The notes beneath the pieces are model-generated. The model saw only the letters and a program-made list of their open reading frames with translations, ran no database searches and had not been told where the DNA came from. From NCBI RefSeq assembly GCF_023544665.1, contig NZ_JAMJFL010000028.1:40893-104892 (forward strand): 64,000 nt of DNA, given 5' to 3'. Positions 1-8,105 of this stretch are shown here, piece by piece (within the stretch, counting starts at the first letter, position 1; each line of letters starts with the position of its first letter). This DNA comes from Streptomyces sp. YS415. Lineage in GTDB: Bacteria; Actinomycetota; Actinomycetes; Streptomycetales; Streptomycetaceae. Both the position numbers and the translations under genes were made by a program.

Positions 1-1167
1 ATGTCCGTGGACATCACCCACCGCTCCAGCCGGCTGTGGGCGCAGCGCGCGGCCTCCGTCCCGGCCCAGGAACTGGGCGCCCCCGAGGACCAGTTGGCGC
101 ACGTCGCCTTCTACATGGACCGCCAGGGCAACGCGGGCGACAAGCTGCTCCCGGAGAGCGTGCGCAGCGCCTTCGGCCCGGACACCACCACCCGGCGCTG
201 GCACTCCGTGCATGCCCACCGGCTCTTCGACGAGGCCGCCCTGGAGCGCGTCAACGCCCGCCGGGGCCTGGTCATCGGCGGTGGCGGCCTGTTCATCCCG
301 GACACCATGCCCAACGGCAACAGCGCCTGGCAGTGGAACGTCCCGGACGACCTGCTGCGCCGGATCGACGTGCCGATCGCGGTCTACGCCGTGGGCTTCA
401 ACGCCTTCGACGGCCAGTCCTACCGCGCCGGCCGGTTCCGCGAGTCGCTGCGCCTGCTGGTGGAGAAGTCCGCCTTCTTCGGGCTGCGCAACCACGGCTC
501 GATCGAGAAGGTGCGCGCCATGCTCCCGGCCCACCTGCACGACAAGGTCCGCTTCCAGCCCTGTCCCACCACGGTCACCCGCCAGCTGGTGCCGGGCTGG
601 CAGGACCCGGCGCGCCGCGAGGACACCATCCTCCTCAACGCCGCCTACGACCGCGCGGGCCTGCGCTTCGGCCACGACTACGGCTACTTCCTGGCCCAGA
701 TGGCGAAGGCGGTCCGGGACCTGGGCGAGCTGGCCGAGGTCAAGTGCGTGGCGCACTCCCTGGACGACGAGAAGATCGTCTTCGATCTGCGGCGCGAGCA
801 CGGCATCTCGATGCCCGTCATCCCGATGTACGACTTCGAGAACGACGAGATCCGCGATCTGTACGCGCGCACCAAGCTGGTCATCGGGATGCGCGGCCAC
901 GCGGGCATGATCCCGTTCGGCTGCGGCACGCCGATCATCAGCCTGATCTCGCACCCGAAGATGGCGTACTTCCTGCGCGACATCGAGCGCCCGGAGTGGG
1001 GCGTCTCGGTCCACGACCGCCACCTGGCCGCCCGCCTGGTGGAGCGCTCGAAGGACCTGCTCCGCGACCACCAGGCGACCGTCGCCGACGTGCACGGCCG
1101 CCAGCAGGAGCTGTGGAAGGTCACCGAGGCGAACGCCGCGGACCTGAAGGCCATCCTGGGCGGCTGA
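1..1167 (+). CDS. polysaccharide pyruvyl transferase family protein
   Basis: 388 codons read from base 1, so the true start may lie upstream of the window. The protein resembles the polysaccharide pyruvyl transferase family (PF04230): a Gly-rich VIGGGGLFIPD segment near residue 90 and a late RGHAGMIPFGCGTPII segment near residue 300, where the family places its conserved Arg/His-Gly-Pro block. Characterised members add pyruvate ketals from PEP to sugars of surface polymers; others in the fold are glycosyltransferase-like with unknown donors, so the exact reaction is uncertain. It faces the minus-strand glycan genes across a 12-bp-stem hairpin (1175-1206). Its position beside NeuB/NeuA-like enzymes suggests it decorates or builds the same wall polymer. 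No signal peptide is visible, which fits a cytoplasmic enzyme acting on lipid-linked or nucleotide-linked sugars. Confidence 0.8.
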   Translation: MSVDITHRSSRLWAQRAASVPAQELGAPEDQLAHVAFYMDRQGNAGDKLLPESVRSAFGPDTTTRRWHSVHAHRLFDEAALERVNARRGLVIGGGGLFIPDTMPNGNSAWQWNVPDDLLRRIDVPIAVYAVGFNAFDGQSYRAGRFRESLRLLVEKSAFFGLRNHGSIEKVRAMLPAHLHDKVRFQPCPTTVTRQLVPGWQDPARREDTILLNAAYDRAGLRFGHDYGYFLAQMAKAVRDLGELAEVKCVAHSLDDEKIVFDLRREHGISMPVIPMYDFENDEIRDLYARTKLVIGMRGHAGMIPFGCGTPIISLISHPKMAYFLRDIERPEWGVSVHDRHLAARLVERSKDLLRDHQATVADVHGRQQELWKVTEANAADLKAILGG

Positions 1168-1174
1168 GACGGTG

Positions 1175-1206
1175 GGTGAGCCCCTCGTGGCCGTGAGGGG
1201 CTCACC
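1175..1206. terminator. bidirectional intrinsic terminator hairpin
   Basis: Perfect 12-bp inverted repeat, GGTGAGCCCCTC and GAGGGGCTCACC, with an 8-base loop. It lies between the convergent pyruvyl transferase gene and the FkbM methyltransferase gene. There is no long T run, as is usual for Streptomyces terminators. Confidence 0.75.
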
Positions 1207-1235
1207 TCGGCTCAGCAGGCGCGGCGGACGGACGC

Positions 1236-2078
1236 CTACGCGCGGGGCGTGAACAGAAGGTTGCGTGTCCCGCGCGGGCGGGGGGCGTGGGACGGGATCA
1301 GTTCGCCGTCGGCCTCGGCCACCCAGTGGCAGTCGTAGCCCAGGGGCTCGAACTCGGCGAGCAGGGGATCCAGCGGAGCGCCCACCAGGGCCTCCAGCAT
1401 CACGGTCGGGCGGTCGCGCTTGAGCACCTGTCGCGCGCCCTGGAGGACCGACATCTCGTGGCCCTCCACATCGATCTTGATCAGGTCCAGTTTGGTGCCG
1501 GCGAACACGTCGTCCAGGGCCAGCAGCTGGATCCGCTTCAACTGGGCGTCGTCCGCGCCGCGTTCCAGGGACGAGCCGGTCGAGAGCAGGTTCCCCGCGA
1601 ATCGGACGCTGATCTCCGCCCAGCCGGGCTCGGCGGACACGCCCGCCTGGAAGCGCTTGACGTTCTGGATGTTGTTCATCCGCAGGTTCACCGCGAGCCG
1701 GGCGTGGATCTCGTCCACCGGCTCGAAGGCATGGACCTTCGCCTTGGGACTGGCCAGCGCGGCGATCATCGAGAAATAGCCGACGTGGGCGCCGACGTCG
1801 GCTATCGTCGCGCTCTTCGCGGCCAGCCGCGCCCAGGTGGACAGGCTGCCGGGCTCGTAGCCGAATCGCCCGTTCCACACGGTGTCGAGGGCGACCGCCT
1901 CGTCATTGACACAGAACATGACAAAGGGCGGACAGTACGGGGAATCGATCTCCACGAGGCCCTTGTAAGGAAATTTCTTGCGGTGCGTTCGAATGATGTC
2001 GCCCGTGGAAACCGGTCGGACAGTCGGTGCGTGAGCCAGCATCCGGGCGTTGGATTCTTCAAGCTGGGAAATACGCAT
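1236..2078 (-). CDS. FkbM family methyltransferase
   Basis: 280 aa. An S-adenosylmethionine-dependent methyltransferase of the FkbM family: motif I DVGAHVGYFS near residue 95, the acidic post-I region HAFEPVDE, and the family signature IKIDVEGHE near residue 200. Such enzymes O-methylate hydroxyls of sugars or polyketides; here a sugar of the neighbouring nonulosonic-acid-containing polymer is the likely acceptor (inference from context). It is last in a minus-strand run, 96 bp downstream of the sialyltransferase-like gene. The N-terminal third (about 1740-2080) is visibly less GC-rich than its neighbours. No strong ribosome binding site precedes the ATG at 2078. Confidence 0.85.
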   Translation of the reverse strand: MRISQLEESNARMLAHAPTVRPVSTGDIIRTHRKKFPYKGLVEIDSPYCPPFVMFCVNDEAVALDTVWNGRFGYEPGSLSTWARLAAKSATIADVGAHVGYFSMIAALASPKAKVHAFEPVDEIHARLAVNLRMNNIQNVKRFQAGVSAEPGWAEISVRFAGNLLSTGSSLERGADDAQLKRIQLLALDDVFAGTKLDLIKIDVEGHEMSVLQGARQVLKRDRPTVMLEALVGAPLDPLLAEFEPLGYDCHWVAEADGELIPSHAPRPRGTRNLLFTPRA

Positions 2079-2174
2079 CCCGCGATGGTAGGACCGCGGG
2101 CCCGCCCTGTCGCAGCTTTGGGAATCGCGCAGCCCAGCGTTCTTCTTCCGTTTGCCGGAAGCTCGCCGGGCCGC

Positions 2175-3245
2175 TCACGTCACGGCGACCGCGGCGAGGC
2201 GGTGCACGTCCTTGGCCGAGCCCGTGACCCCGGACAGGAAGCCCTGCGCCCGGGGGGAGGCGTGGTCGGTCAGCCAGGTGGGGTCGATGTCGCAGACCGC
2301 GACCTTCACCTCCGTGCCGGCCAGGGCCAGCGGGAGGGTGTGCACGACCGTGGACGGGAAGCTCAGGATCGTCCTGCCGATCGGGCCCCGGCGGGCGATC
2401 AGTTCCAGGGGGAGGTCCGGGCGCACTATCTCCAGCCCGGTCTCGACCGCGAGGCGGTGCAGCTTCTCCGTGCTCTCGCGGCGGTGGGCGAAGTAGCGGG
2501 TGGCGCCGTGGGCCTTGGCGAGGGTGCGGACCGCTTCCACGTAGCGCTCGGCGTCCACCACGCCCGTCTCCACCAGCGAGGTGCCGACCAGGTCGGCGCC
2601 CTTGCTGATGCGCGGCGGGCCGAAGCGGGCGCGGGTCCAGGCGAAGTCGTTCGCCGACACCGCGAGGCCCGGCAGGGTCTCCTCCATCGGCATGGAGGAG
2701 AAGATCTCGACCCTGCGGTCCTCCCCGGGCGTCAGCCGGCGGCGGGCCGCCGAGGAGGCCGGGGCCAGGATCAGGTCCCGGGGGCCGCGGCGGCCGCCCT
2801 TGCGGTGCCAGCGCACCAGGCGTTCGCCGCGGGCGAGCTGGGCGACGAACTCCATCGTCGCCGTGCCGTCGTCGACGACCACCAGGTCCCGGGCCCGGGT
2901 GATCGTCAGCAGCAGCTGGACGTAGCGGGAGAAGGGGTCCCCGAGGACCACGCGAGGGGCCCTCCGCAGGACGCCCGCCAGGCCCGCGATCGTCTGGAAC
3001 GGTGCCGTCGCGCCGCTGCGCGCCTCCTCCCAGCGGACCTCGTGCCCCTCCTCACGGGCCAGCTCCGACATGCGTCGCAGCTGGCCGCGGGTCATCGGGT
3101 CGATCGGGGAGAGGACCACCAGGGTGAGCCCCGCGCCGAGCGCCTGCTCCTGGGCATGCGCCCACTCCAGCACATTGAGCAGCTGTACCGGACTCTCGAC
3201 GAACGCGAGAGTGCGGGGGCCGGCGTACCCGGCGAGGGGGCTCAT
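2175..3245 (-). CDS. putative sialyltransferase-like glycosyltransferase
   Basis: 356 aa. The N-terminus (LAFVESPVQLLNVLEWA) resembles the opening of CAZy GT52-type bacterial sialyltransferases and related proteins, where a Glu-Ser-Pro-x-Gln start begins the first Rossmann half. A VVVDDGTATMEF segment near residue 115 fits the Asp-Asp-Gly element of that group, and a FAHRRE segment near residue 245 could begin the second, nucleotide-binding half. A CMP-nonulosonate-dependent transferase role is inferred from these weak matches and from the adjacent neuB- and neuA-like genes. The ATG at 3245 lies 47 bp after the neuB stop, so the genes are probably cotranscribed. It may transfer the first or a branching nonulosonate unit; the polysialyltransferase-family gene at 8105 would be the second such enzyme. 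Confidence 0.6.
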   Translation of the reverse strand: MSPLAGYAGPRTLAFVESPVQLLNVLEWAHAQEQALGAGLTLVVLSPIDPMTRGQLRRMSELAREEGHEVRWEEARSGATAPFQTIAGLAGVLRRAPRVVLGDPFSRYVQLLLTITRARDLVVVDDGTATMEFVAQLARGERLVRWHRKGGRRGPRDLILAPASSAARRRLTPGEDRRVEIFSSMPMEETLPGLAVSANDFAWTRARFGPPRISKGADLVGTSLVETGVVDAERYVEAVRTLAKAHGATRYFAHRRESTEKLHRLAVETGLEIVRPDLPLELIARRGPIGRTILSFPSTVVHTLPLALAGTEVKVAVCDIDPTWLTDHASPRAQGFLSGVTGSAKDVHRLAAVAVT

Positions 3246-3292
3246 CTACGTACGACCGTCCCGTCGTAGGCGGATCGGGGGAGGGGGGTGGA

Positions 3293-4234
3293 TCAGACCG
3301 TCAGCGGCTCGCCCGCGGCCGCGGCGATCTCGGCCTCGGCGATGACACCCTGGACGCGGCGCAGCTTCTTCATCGGGCCGAGCTCGGAGTCGTAGACCTT
3401 CTTGACGCCGTCGCCGAGGGAGGACTCGATCGTGCGGATGTCGCGCACCAGGCGGGTCAGGCCCTGCGGCTCCACCGAGGCGGCCTGGTCCGAGCCCCAC
3501 ATGGCGCGGTCGAGGGTGATGTGGCGCTCGACGAAGGTGGCGCCGAGGGCGACCGCCGCGAGGGTGGTCTGCAGGCCCGTCTCGTGGCCGGAGTAGCCGA
3601 TCGGGACGTTCGGGTACTCCGCCTGGAGGGTGTTGATCACGCGCAGGTTGAGCTCCTCGGCCTTGGCCGGGTAGGTCGACGTGGCGTGGCAGAGCAGGAT
3701 GTTGTCCGAGCCGAGGACCTCGACCGCGTGGCGGATCTGCTTCGGGGTGGACATACCGGTGGACAGGATGACCGTGCGGCCGGTGGCGCGCAGGGCACGC
3801 AGCAGCTCGTCGTCGGTCAGCGAGGCGGAGGCCACCTTGTGGGCGGGCACGTCGAACTTCTCCAGGAAGGCGACGGCCTCGGTGTCCCACGGGGAGGCGA
3901 ACCAGGCGATGTTGCGGGCCTTGCAGTACTCGTCGATCTGGCGGTACTCGTCCTCGCCGAACTCCACCCGGTGGCGGTAGTCGATGTAGGTCATGCGGCC
4001 CCAGGGGGTGTCGCGCTCGATGTCCCACTGGTCGCGCGGGGTGCAGATCTCGGGGGTGCGCTTCTGGAACTTGACCGCGTCGCAGCCGGCCTCGGCCGCC
4101 ACGTCGATCAGCTTGAAGGCGTTCTCCAGCTCGCCGTTGTGGTTGATGCCGATCTCGCCGCAGATGTAGACGGGCTGGCCGGGGCCGGCCAGGCGGGAGG
4201 AACCGAACGAGCGGAGACGGGAGTTGGTGCTCAT
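3293..4234 (-). CDS. neuB: N-acetylneuraminate synthase family protein without SAF domain
   Basis: 313 aa. NeuB-type aldolase that condenses PEP with a hexose (ManNAc, mannose or a 6-phosphate) to a nine-carbon nonulosonic acid. The TIM-barrel signature is clear: YICGEIGINHNG near residue 25, AVKFQKRTPE near 55, FASPWD near 105, LSTGMST near 150 and IGYSGHETG near 215. The start at 4234 is chosen because AAGGAC precedes it by about 10 bases and the family N-terminus begins right after; the frame is open further upstream into neuA but without family sequence. Usual NeuB proteins have about 340-350 residues with a C-terminal SAF (antifreeze-like) domain that contacts the N-acetyl group of ManNAc. 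Here the protein ends after the barrel, so the SAF domain is missing. It lies 14 bp after the neuA stop. Confidence 0.85.
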   Translation of the reverse strand: MSTNSRLRSFGSSRLAGPGQPVYICGEIGINHNGELENAFKLIDVAAEAGCDAVKFQKRTPEICTPRDQWDIERDTPWGRMTYIDYRHRVEFGEDEYRQIDEYCKARNIAWFASPWDTEAVAFLEKFDVPAHKVASASLTDDELLRALRATGRTVILSTGMSTPKQIRHAVEVLGSDNILLCHATSTYPAKAEELNLRVINTLQAEYPNVPIGYSGHETGLQTTLAAVALGATFVERHITLDRAMWGSDQAASVEPQGLTRLVRDIRTIESSLGDGVKKVYDSELGPMKKLRRVQGVIAEAEIAAAAGEPLTV

Positions 4235-4248
4235 GGCAGGAACTGTCC

Positions 4249-5466
4249 TTACTTGGTGAGGGAATCGAGAGAGGGGCCGAGGATCCAGCTGGCGATCTCT
4301 CGGATCGCGCCGTCGCCACCCGGGACGGTGGTGACCGCGCGTGCGGCGCCGCGCACGACGTCGTGGGCGCTCGCGACCGCCACGGGCCAGCCCACGAGGG
4401 CGAAGCACGGGAGGTCGTTGACGTCGTTGCCGACGTAGAGCACGCGCTCAGGCGCGATGCCCTGCTCCTCGCACCACTGCTTCAGCGCGAGGTCCTTGCG
4501 GTCGATGCCGTGCAGGACCGGGATCTTGAGCTTCCGGGCCCGGGCGGCGACCACAGGGTTCTGCTCCGTGGAGAGGATCAGCATCGTCAGGCCGCTTCTG
4601 CGCAGGGCGGCGATGCCGAGGCCGTCTCCGCGGTGCACGGAGACGAACTCCTTTCCATCGGTGTCGATCAGCACCCGGTCGTCGGTCTGGGTGCCGTCGA
4701 AATCCAGGACGACCGCGTCGATGTCGGCGGCGGTCGGCAGCGCACCGGGACGGTCCGCGTCGAACAGGGGCGCGAGGGCGCGGGCCCGCGCGAGGTCGTG
4801 CGGGTCGTCGATCTCCAGCACGCGCGCGGGGTCGGTGCGGACGAGTTCGGTACGGCCGAAGAAGCGGTGGTTGTGGGTCCGGAACCCGGCCGCGTCCATC
4901 GCGTAGGCGGCGCCGGTCTCCAGATAGTCCTGGGGACGGTCCTGGCGGCGCGGACGGTAGGACTTGTCGTGGTTGACGCCGACGCCGCCGTCGGCGGGCT
5001 CCTCGGCGTCGCGCCAGACGAAGCCGTGGAAGGGGGCCACGGTGACCGCGGTGTCGGCGCCGTTCTCCACGACGGCCGCCGCGACCCCGTCGATGTCCTC
5101 GCGGATCACGAAGGGGCTGGTGCACTGGACCAGCATCACCACGTCGACCCGGGCGCCGTGCAGCGCCTCGTGGGTGTCCAGGGCGTGCAGGACGGCCGCC
5201 TCGGAGGTGGCCGTGTCACCGGCGATGGCCGCGGGCCGCAGCACCACCTCGGCGCCGGCCTCGCGGGCGGCGGCGGCGATGGCCTGGTCGTCCGTGGAGA
5301 CGACGACGTCGGTGACGAGCCGCGCTGTAAGGCACTCACGCACGGCTCGGGTCACCAGCGGGACACCGCCGACCGGGGCGAGGTTCTTCGCGGGCACCCC
5401 CTTGGAGCCACCACGAGCGGGGATGACGGCAAGCACTCGGCGCACGGAGGCGGGTGAGTCGGACAT
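4249..5466 (-). CDS. neuA: CMP-nonulosonate cytidylyltransferase fused to KdsC-like phosphatase
   Basis: 405 aa, two domains. Residues 10-235 are a CMP-sialic acid/CMP-KDO synthetase: VIPARGGSKGVPAKNL near residue 14, DVVVSTDD near 53 and LVQCTSPF near 112. Residues 248-400 are a KdsC-type HAD phosphatase: the nucleophile motif VVLDFDGTQTDD near 252, LSTEQ as motif II, a KDLALK segment, and YVGNDVNDLPC as the acidic motif near 350. The start at 5466 follows CTAGGAG by 8 bases. The fusion would pair dephosphorylation of a nonulosonate 9-phosphate with CMP activation. Because the HAD residues look intact, I infer a phosphorylated intermediate, as in Kdn-9-phosphate or Neu5Ac-9-phosphate routes. 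It is followed after 14 bp by neuB. Confidence 0.88.
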   Translation of the reverse strand: MSDSPASVRRVLAVIPARGGSKGVPAKNLAPVGGVPLVTRAVRECLTARLVTDVVVSTDDQAIAAAAREAGAEVVLRPAAIAGDTATSEAAVLHALDTHEALHGARVDVVMLVQCTSPFVIREDIDGVAAAVVENGADTAVTVAPFHGFVWRDAEEPADGGVGVNHDKSYRPRRQDRPQDYLETGAAYAMDAAGFRTHNHRFFGRTELVRTDPARVLEIDDPHDLARARALAPLFDADRPGALPTAADIDAVVLDFDGTQTDDRVLIDTDGKEFVSVHRGDGLGIAALRRSGLTMLILSTEQNPVVAARARKLKIPVLHGIDRKDLALKQWCEEQGIAPERVLYVGNDVNDLPCFALVGWPVAVASAHDVVRGAARAVTTVPGGDGAIREIASWILGPSLDSLTK

Positions 5467-5506
5467 GGGCTGCACTCCTAGCGCAGGGTGATCAGACGTA
5501 CGTGGC

Positions 5507-5539
5507 AGGGGCGCGGGGAGCTGTGATCGGCTCGGCCCC
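5507..5539. repeat. Streptomyces-type GGGGCGCGGGGA intergenic element
   Basis: The 107-bp gap between the two minus-strand genes carries a GGGGCGCGGGGAGCTGTG segment followed by GGCTCGGCCCC. It resembles a short GC-rich element that I recognise as frequent in Streptomyces intergenic DNA. A second relative lies at 29671-29702. Function unknown; possibly a terminator or attenuator. Confidence 0.4.
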
Positions 5540-5573
5540 GACGGCGCGGCGGACGAAGAACGGGCCGGGCCGC

Positions 5574-6941
5574 TCACAGCTCCCCCATGCGCCGGATGAC
5601 GGGCGCCACCCGCTGCACCCCGTGCCGGTACGCCCCGCGGGCGGCCCGGCGCACGATCTGCCGGACCGGGCCCGGCTCCCGGTCGGCCGAGGGCGCCCCC
5701 GGCAACACGCTGCCGTCGGGGCCGAGATGGTGGCGGGCGAGGATGCCGGGCAGGTAACCCGGCGCCGTGGCGGGTGTGTAGTACGGGGTCAGCGGCGCCG
5801 GCCCGCCGGGCCGGGCGAGCAACTTGGCGATCCGCTCGCGCGCGGCGTCGAACGCCGTCTCGTACCCGCCGTCCGCCGCGACGCCCTGCCGGGCCACCCA
5901 CTGCTCGTCGGGGACCGGACGGTGTCCCTCGTCCAGCTGGTCCCAGGAGGCGAGGCAGCCGGAGCCGACGAAGTGGTGGTTGCCGAGCGTCTCGCGCACC
6001 CCGAGGTCGGTGAGCACGACGGTGGGAATCCGCCGGTGGAGGGATTCCAGCGCGGCCGTCGAGCTGACCGTGACCAGCAGGTCGGTACGGTCCAGCACCT
6101 CGCCCATGTGCCCGTACACCAGCCGGAAGTTGGACGGCACGTCCAGCTTCTGCGCCAGCTTCTGGTAGGGCAACTCCTCGATGTGCGTGGTGTGTTCACC
6201 GGGCCGGGAGCGCAGCTTGAGCAGCACCTCGCGCTCGGGGTGCAGCCGCGCGTGCTGCACCAGGCGGTTCAGCAGGTACGTACGGTCCTTGCGGCTCTCG
6301 GGCACGGAGGGCTGCGCGGCGAAGACGACCGTGTACGGGTCGTGCTCCCCCTCGTAGGGCGCGCCGCCGAGGAACGGCAGCGCCACCTCCGTGACCGCCG
6401 AGGCGTCGGCGCCGACCCCCTCGTAGACCGCGCGGAACCGCTCGGCGTCCTGGCGGGAGTTGGCGAGGACGAGGTCGGCGCCGTGCCGCAGCAGCAGGCC
6501 GTCGGCGAGCTTCTCGTAGACGACGCCGACGTAGCCGGTGACGACGACGGGGCGCTTCTCGCGGCCCTCGAAGACCCTCTTCAGTCCGTGCAGCACAGCC
6601 TGGACACCGCCGCCGACGAGGGCCAGGACGAGGATGTCGTACTCCTCGTCGGCCATCGTGCGCAGGAATTCCACCGTGGTCACCTCGCGCAGTGAGGCGG
6701 CCTGCACGCCGACCTCCGCCAGTTGACGGGCGGTCGGCGTGGCCCGGCCGCGCAACAGGAATCCATCCAGGGCAGGGGCGACTTGCATGTCCCCTTCCGC
6801 TCCGGCTTCCATGGACGGGCCCGGGGCGATGCGGCCCGCCGTCAGCGCACCCCATTTCCAGCGGGTGTCAGAGTCCGCGAGGACGGCGATACGCGGCGGC
6901 TTCGTTGTACTTGCTGGCACGAAGATGACGCTAGGAAGCAT
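5574..6941 (-). CDS. putative glycosyltransferase (DUF6716-like)
   Basis: 455 aa soluble protein. It looks like a GT-B glycosyltransferase of the type labelled DUF6716 in Streptomyces nonulosonate clusters (assignment from memory). Features are an N-terminal IAVLADSDTRWKWG segment, a long Rossmann-like first half, and a second half with TYLLNRLVQHARLHP, LLVTVSSTAALESL (a donor-binding Ser/Thr loop) and a Pro-rich Arg-rich tail. No transmembrane segment or signal peptide is visible. A CMP-sugar or UDP-sugar donor cannot be decided from sequence. The ATG at 6941 lies in the loop of a 7-bp inverted repeat (6931-6948), and a TATACC box sits 6 bases upstream, so the message may be leaderless. The gene diverges from the GT2 gene at 7035 and leads the minus-strand run. 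Confidence 0.6.
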   Translation of the reverse strand: MLPSVIFVPASTTKPPRIAVLADSDTRWKWGALTAGRIAPGPSMEAGAEGDMQVAPALDGFLLRGRATPTARQLAEVGVQAASLREVTTVEFLRTMADEEYDILVLALVGGGVQAVLHGLKRVFEGREKRPVVVTGYVGVVYEKLADGLLLRHGADLVLANSRQDAERFRAVYEGVGADASAVTEVALPFLGGAPYEGEHDPYTVVFAAQPSVPESRKDRTYLLNRLVQHARLHPEREVLLKLRSRPGEHTTHIEELPYQKLAQKLDVPSNFRLVYGHMGEVLDRTDLLVTVSSTAALESLHRRIPTVVLTDLGVRETLGNHHFVGSGCLASWDQLDEGHRPVPDEQWVARQGVAADGGYETAFDAARERIAKLLARPGGPAPLTPYYTPATAPGYLPGILARHHLGPDGSVLPGAPSADREPGPVRQIVRRAARGAYRHGVQRVAPVIRRMGEL

Positions 6942-6948
6942 TTCCTAG
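6931..6948. promoter_or_regulatory. inverted repeat around the start codon at 6941
   Basis: Perfect dyad CTAGGAA-GCAT-TTCCTAG in an AT-richer divergent promoter region (6942-7034). On the minus-strand transcript the AUG lies in the 4-base loop. It could be an operator or an RNA hairpin controlling translation of the 5574-6941 gene. Confidence 0.5.
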
Positions 6949-7034
6949 GTATAGCCCAACCGCGAAACAACGAAAAGTTAACAACATCCCACCGCGAGCC
7001 GAACTGGCCCGTCAGAACCCGGGAAGTACATGGC

Positions 7035-8105
7035 ATGCACCGTTCCGACACACTGAGTTCACCCGCCGTACGCGCGCCGTCAAGTTCCGCTGCCGAGCAC
7101 CGTTCTAACCTTTCTCAGGTGCCAAAGCTTTCCGTGATCGTGCCGTTCTACAACGTCCAGCAATATGCCCCGGACACCCTCAGAAGCCTTCGTGCGAACG
7201 CCCGGAGCGACTTCGAGTTCATTCTTGTGGACGACTGTTCGAAGGATGAAACTCCCGCCATTCTCGAACGGGCGGCCGAGGAACTCTCGGATGTCGCACA
7301 CGTGCGTTATCTCCGCCACGAAGTGAACGGAGGTCTCGCCACCGCCCGAAACACCGGTCTGGACGCGGCGACCGGCGAATACCTCACCTTCCTCGACGGC
7401 GACGACTGGCTCGCGCCCGGCTACCTCTCCGAACTGGTGGGCGCCATCGAGGAGCTGGGCTGCGACTTCGTCCGGACCGACCACGTCCAGGCCCACGCCC
7501 GCGCCCGCTCGGTGCACCGGGTACCGCACGGCCGACGGGGCGAGGTCCTCGACCCGCGGGCGGCGATCCTGCCCGCCGACCGGACGACCTCCGTCGACTA
7601 CGCCTACGCCTGGGCCGGCGCCTACCACCGCCGGCTGCTGGACAAGGGTCTGCTGCACTTCACCGACGGACTGCGCACGGCCGAGGACCGGCCGTGGATC
7701 TGGAAGCTGCACCGCGAGGCGGAGTCGTTCGCCGTGGTGGGTCTGCTCGGCGTCTTCTACCGCCGGGGCGTCGCCGGTTCCCTCACCCAGATCGGTGACG
7801 TCCGTCAACTCGACTTCATCCGCGCCTTCGATCAGGTCATCGAGGAAACCGCGGCTGACCGGGAGGCCGGCCAACTGCTGCCCAAGGCGGTACGCACCTA
7901 CTGTGCGATCATCGCGCATCACCTCTCGGACGAGTCCAAGTGGGAACCGGCCGTGGCCAAGCAGCTGCGCGCGATGAGCGCGGCGGCCATAAAGCGGATG
8001 CCGCAGGACGCGCTCGGTGACGTGCTCGAAACCATGGACCTGCGCCGGGCCAACAAGCTGCGCCGGCTGCGGCGCCGGGCCACCACTGCGAAGGCGGCCG
8101 CGTGA
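7035..8105 (+). CDS. glycosyltransferase family 2 protein
   Basis: 356 aa. Classic GT2 (GT-A fold) enzyme: LSVIVPFYNVQQYAPDTLRSL near residue 33, ILVDDCSKDET near 62, GGLATARNTGLDAATGEYLTF near 95, with DGDDW as the DXD-type metal and nucleotide-sugar motif, and an AEDRPWIWKLH acidic catalytic region near 220. No membrane segments, so it is a peripheral cytoplasmic enzyme. The start at 7035 is the first in-frame ATG before family sequence; GGGAAG lies about 10 bases upstream. The stop overlaps the ATG of the polysialyltransferase-family gene (TGATG), so the two are translationally coupled and probably act on the same polymer. The first part of the gene uses less GC-rich codons than the rest. 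Confidence 0.85.
   Translation: MHRSDTLSSPAVRAPSSSAAEHRSNLSQVPKLSVIVPFYNVQQYAPDTLRSLRANARSDFEFILVDDCSKDETPAILERAAEELSDVAHVRYLRHEVNGGLATARNTGLDAATGEYLTFLDGDDWLAPGYLSELVGAIEELGCDFVRTDHVQAHARARSVHRVPHGRRGEVLDPRAAILPADRTTSVDYAYAWAGAYHRRLLDKGLLHFTDGLRTAEDRPWIWKLHREAESFAVVGLLGVFYRRGVAGSLTQIGDVRQLDFIRAFDQVIEETAADREAGQLLPKAVRTYCAIIAHHLSDESKWEPAVAKQLRAMSAAAIKRMPQDALGDVLETMDLRRANKLRRLRRRATTAKAAA

Noticed and set aside
1229..1245. CCTACGCGCG, a partial match to the nucleoside operator
   Set aside because: It lies in the stop-codon end of the FkbM gene, is not palindromic and is not near a promoter.
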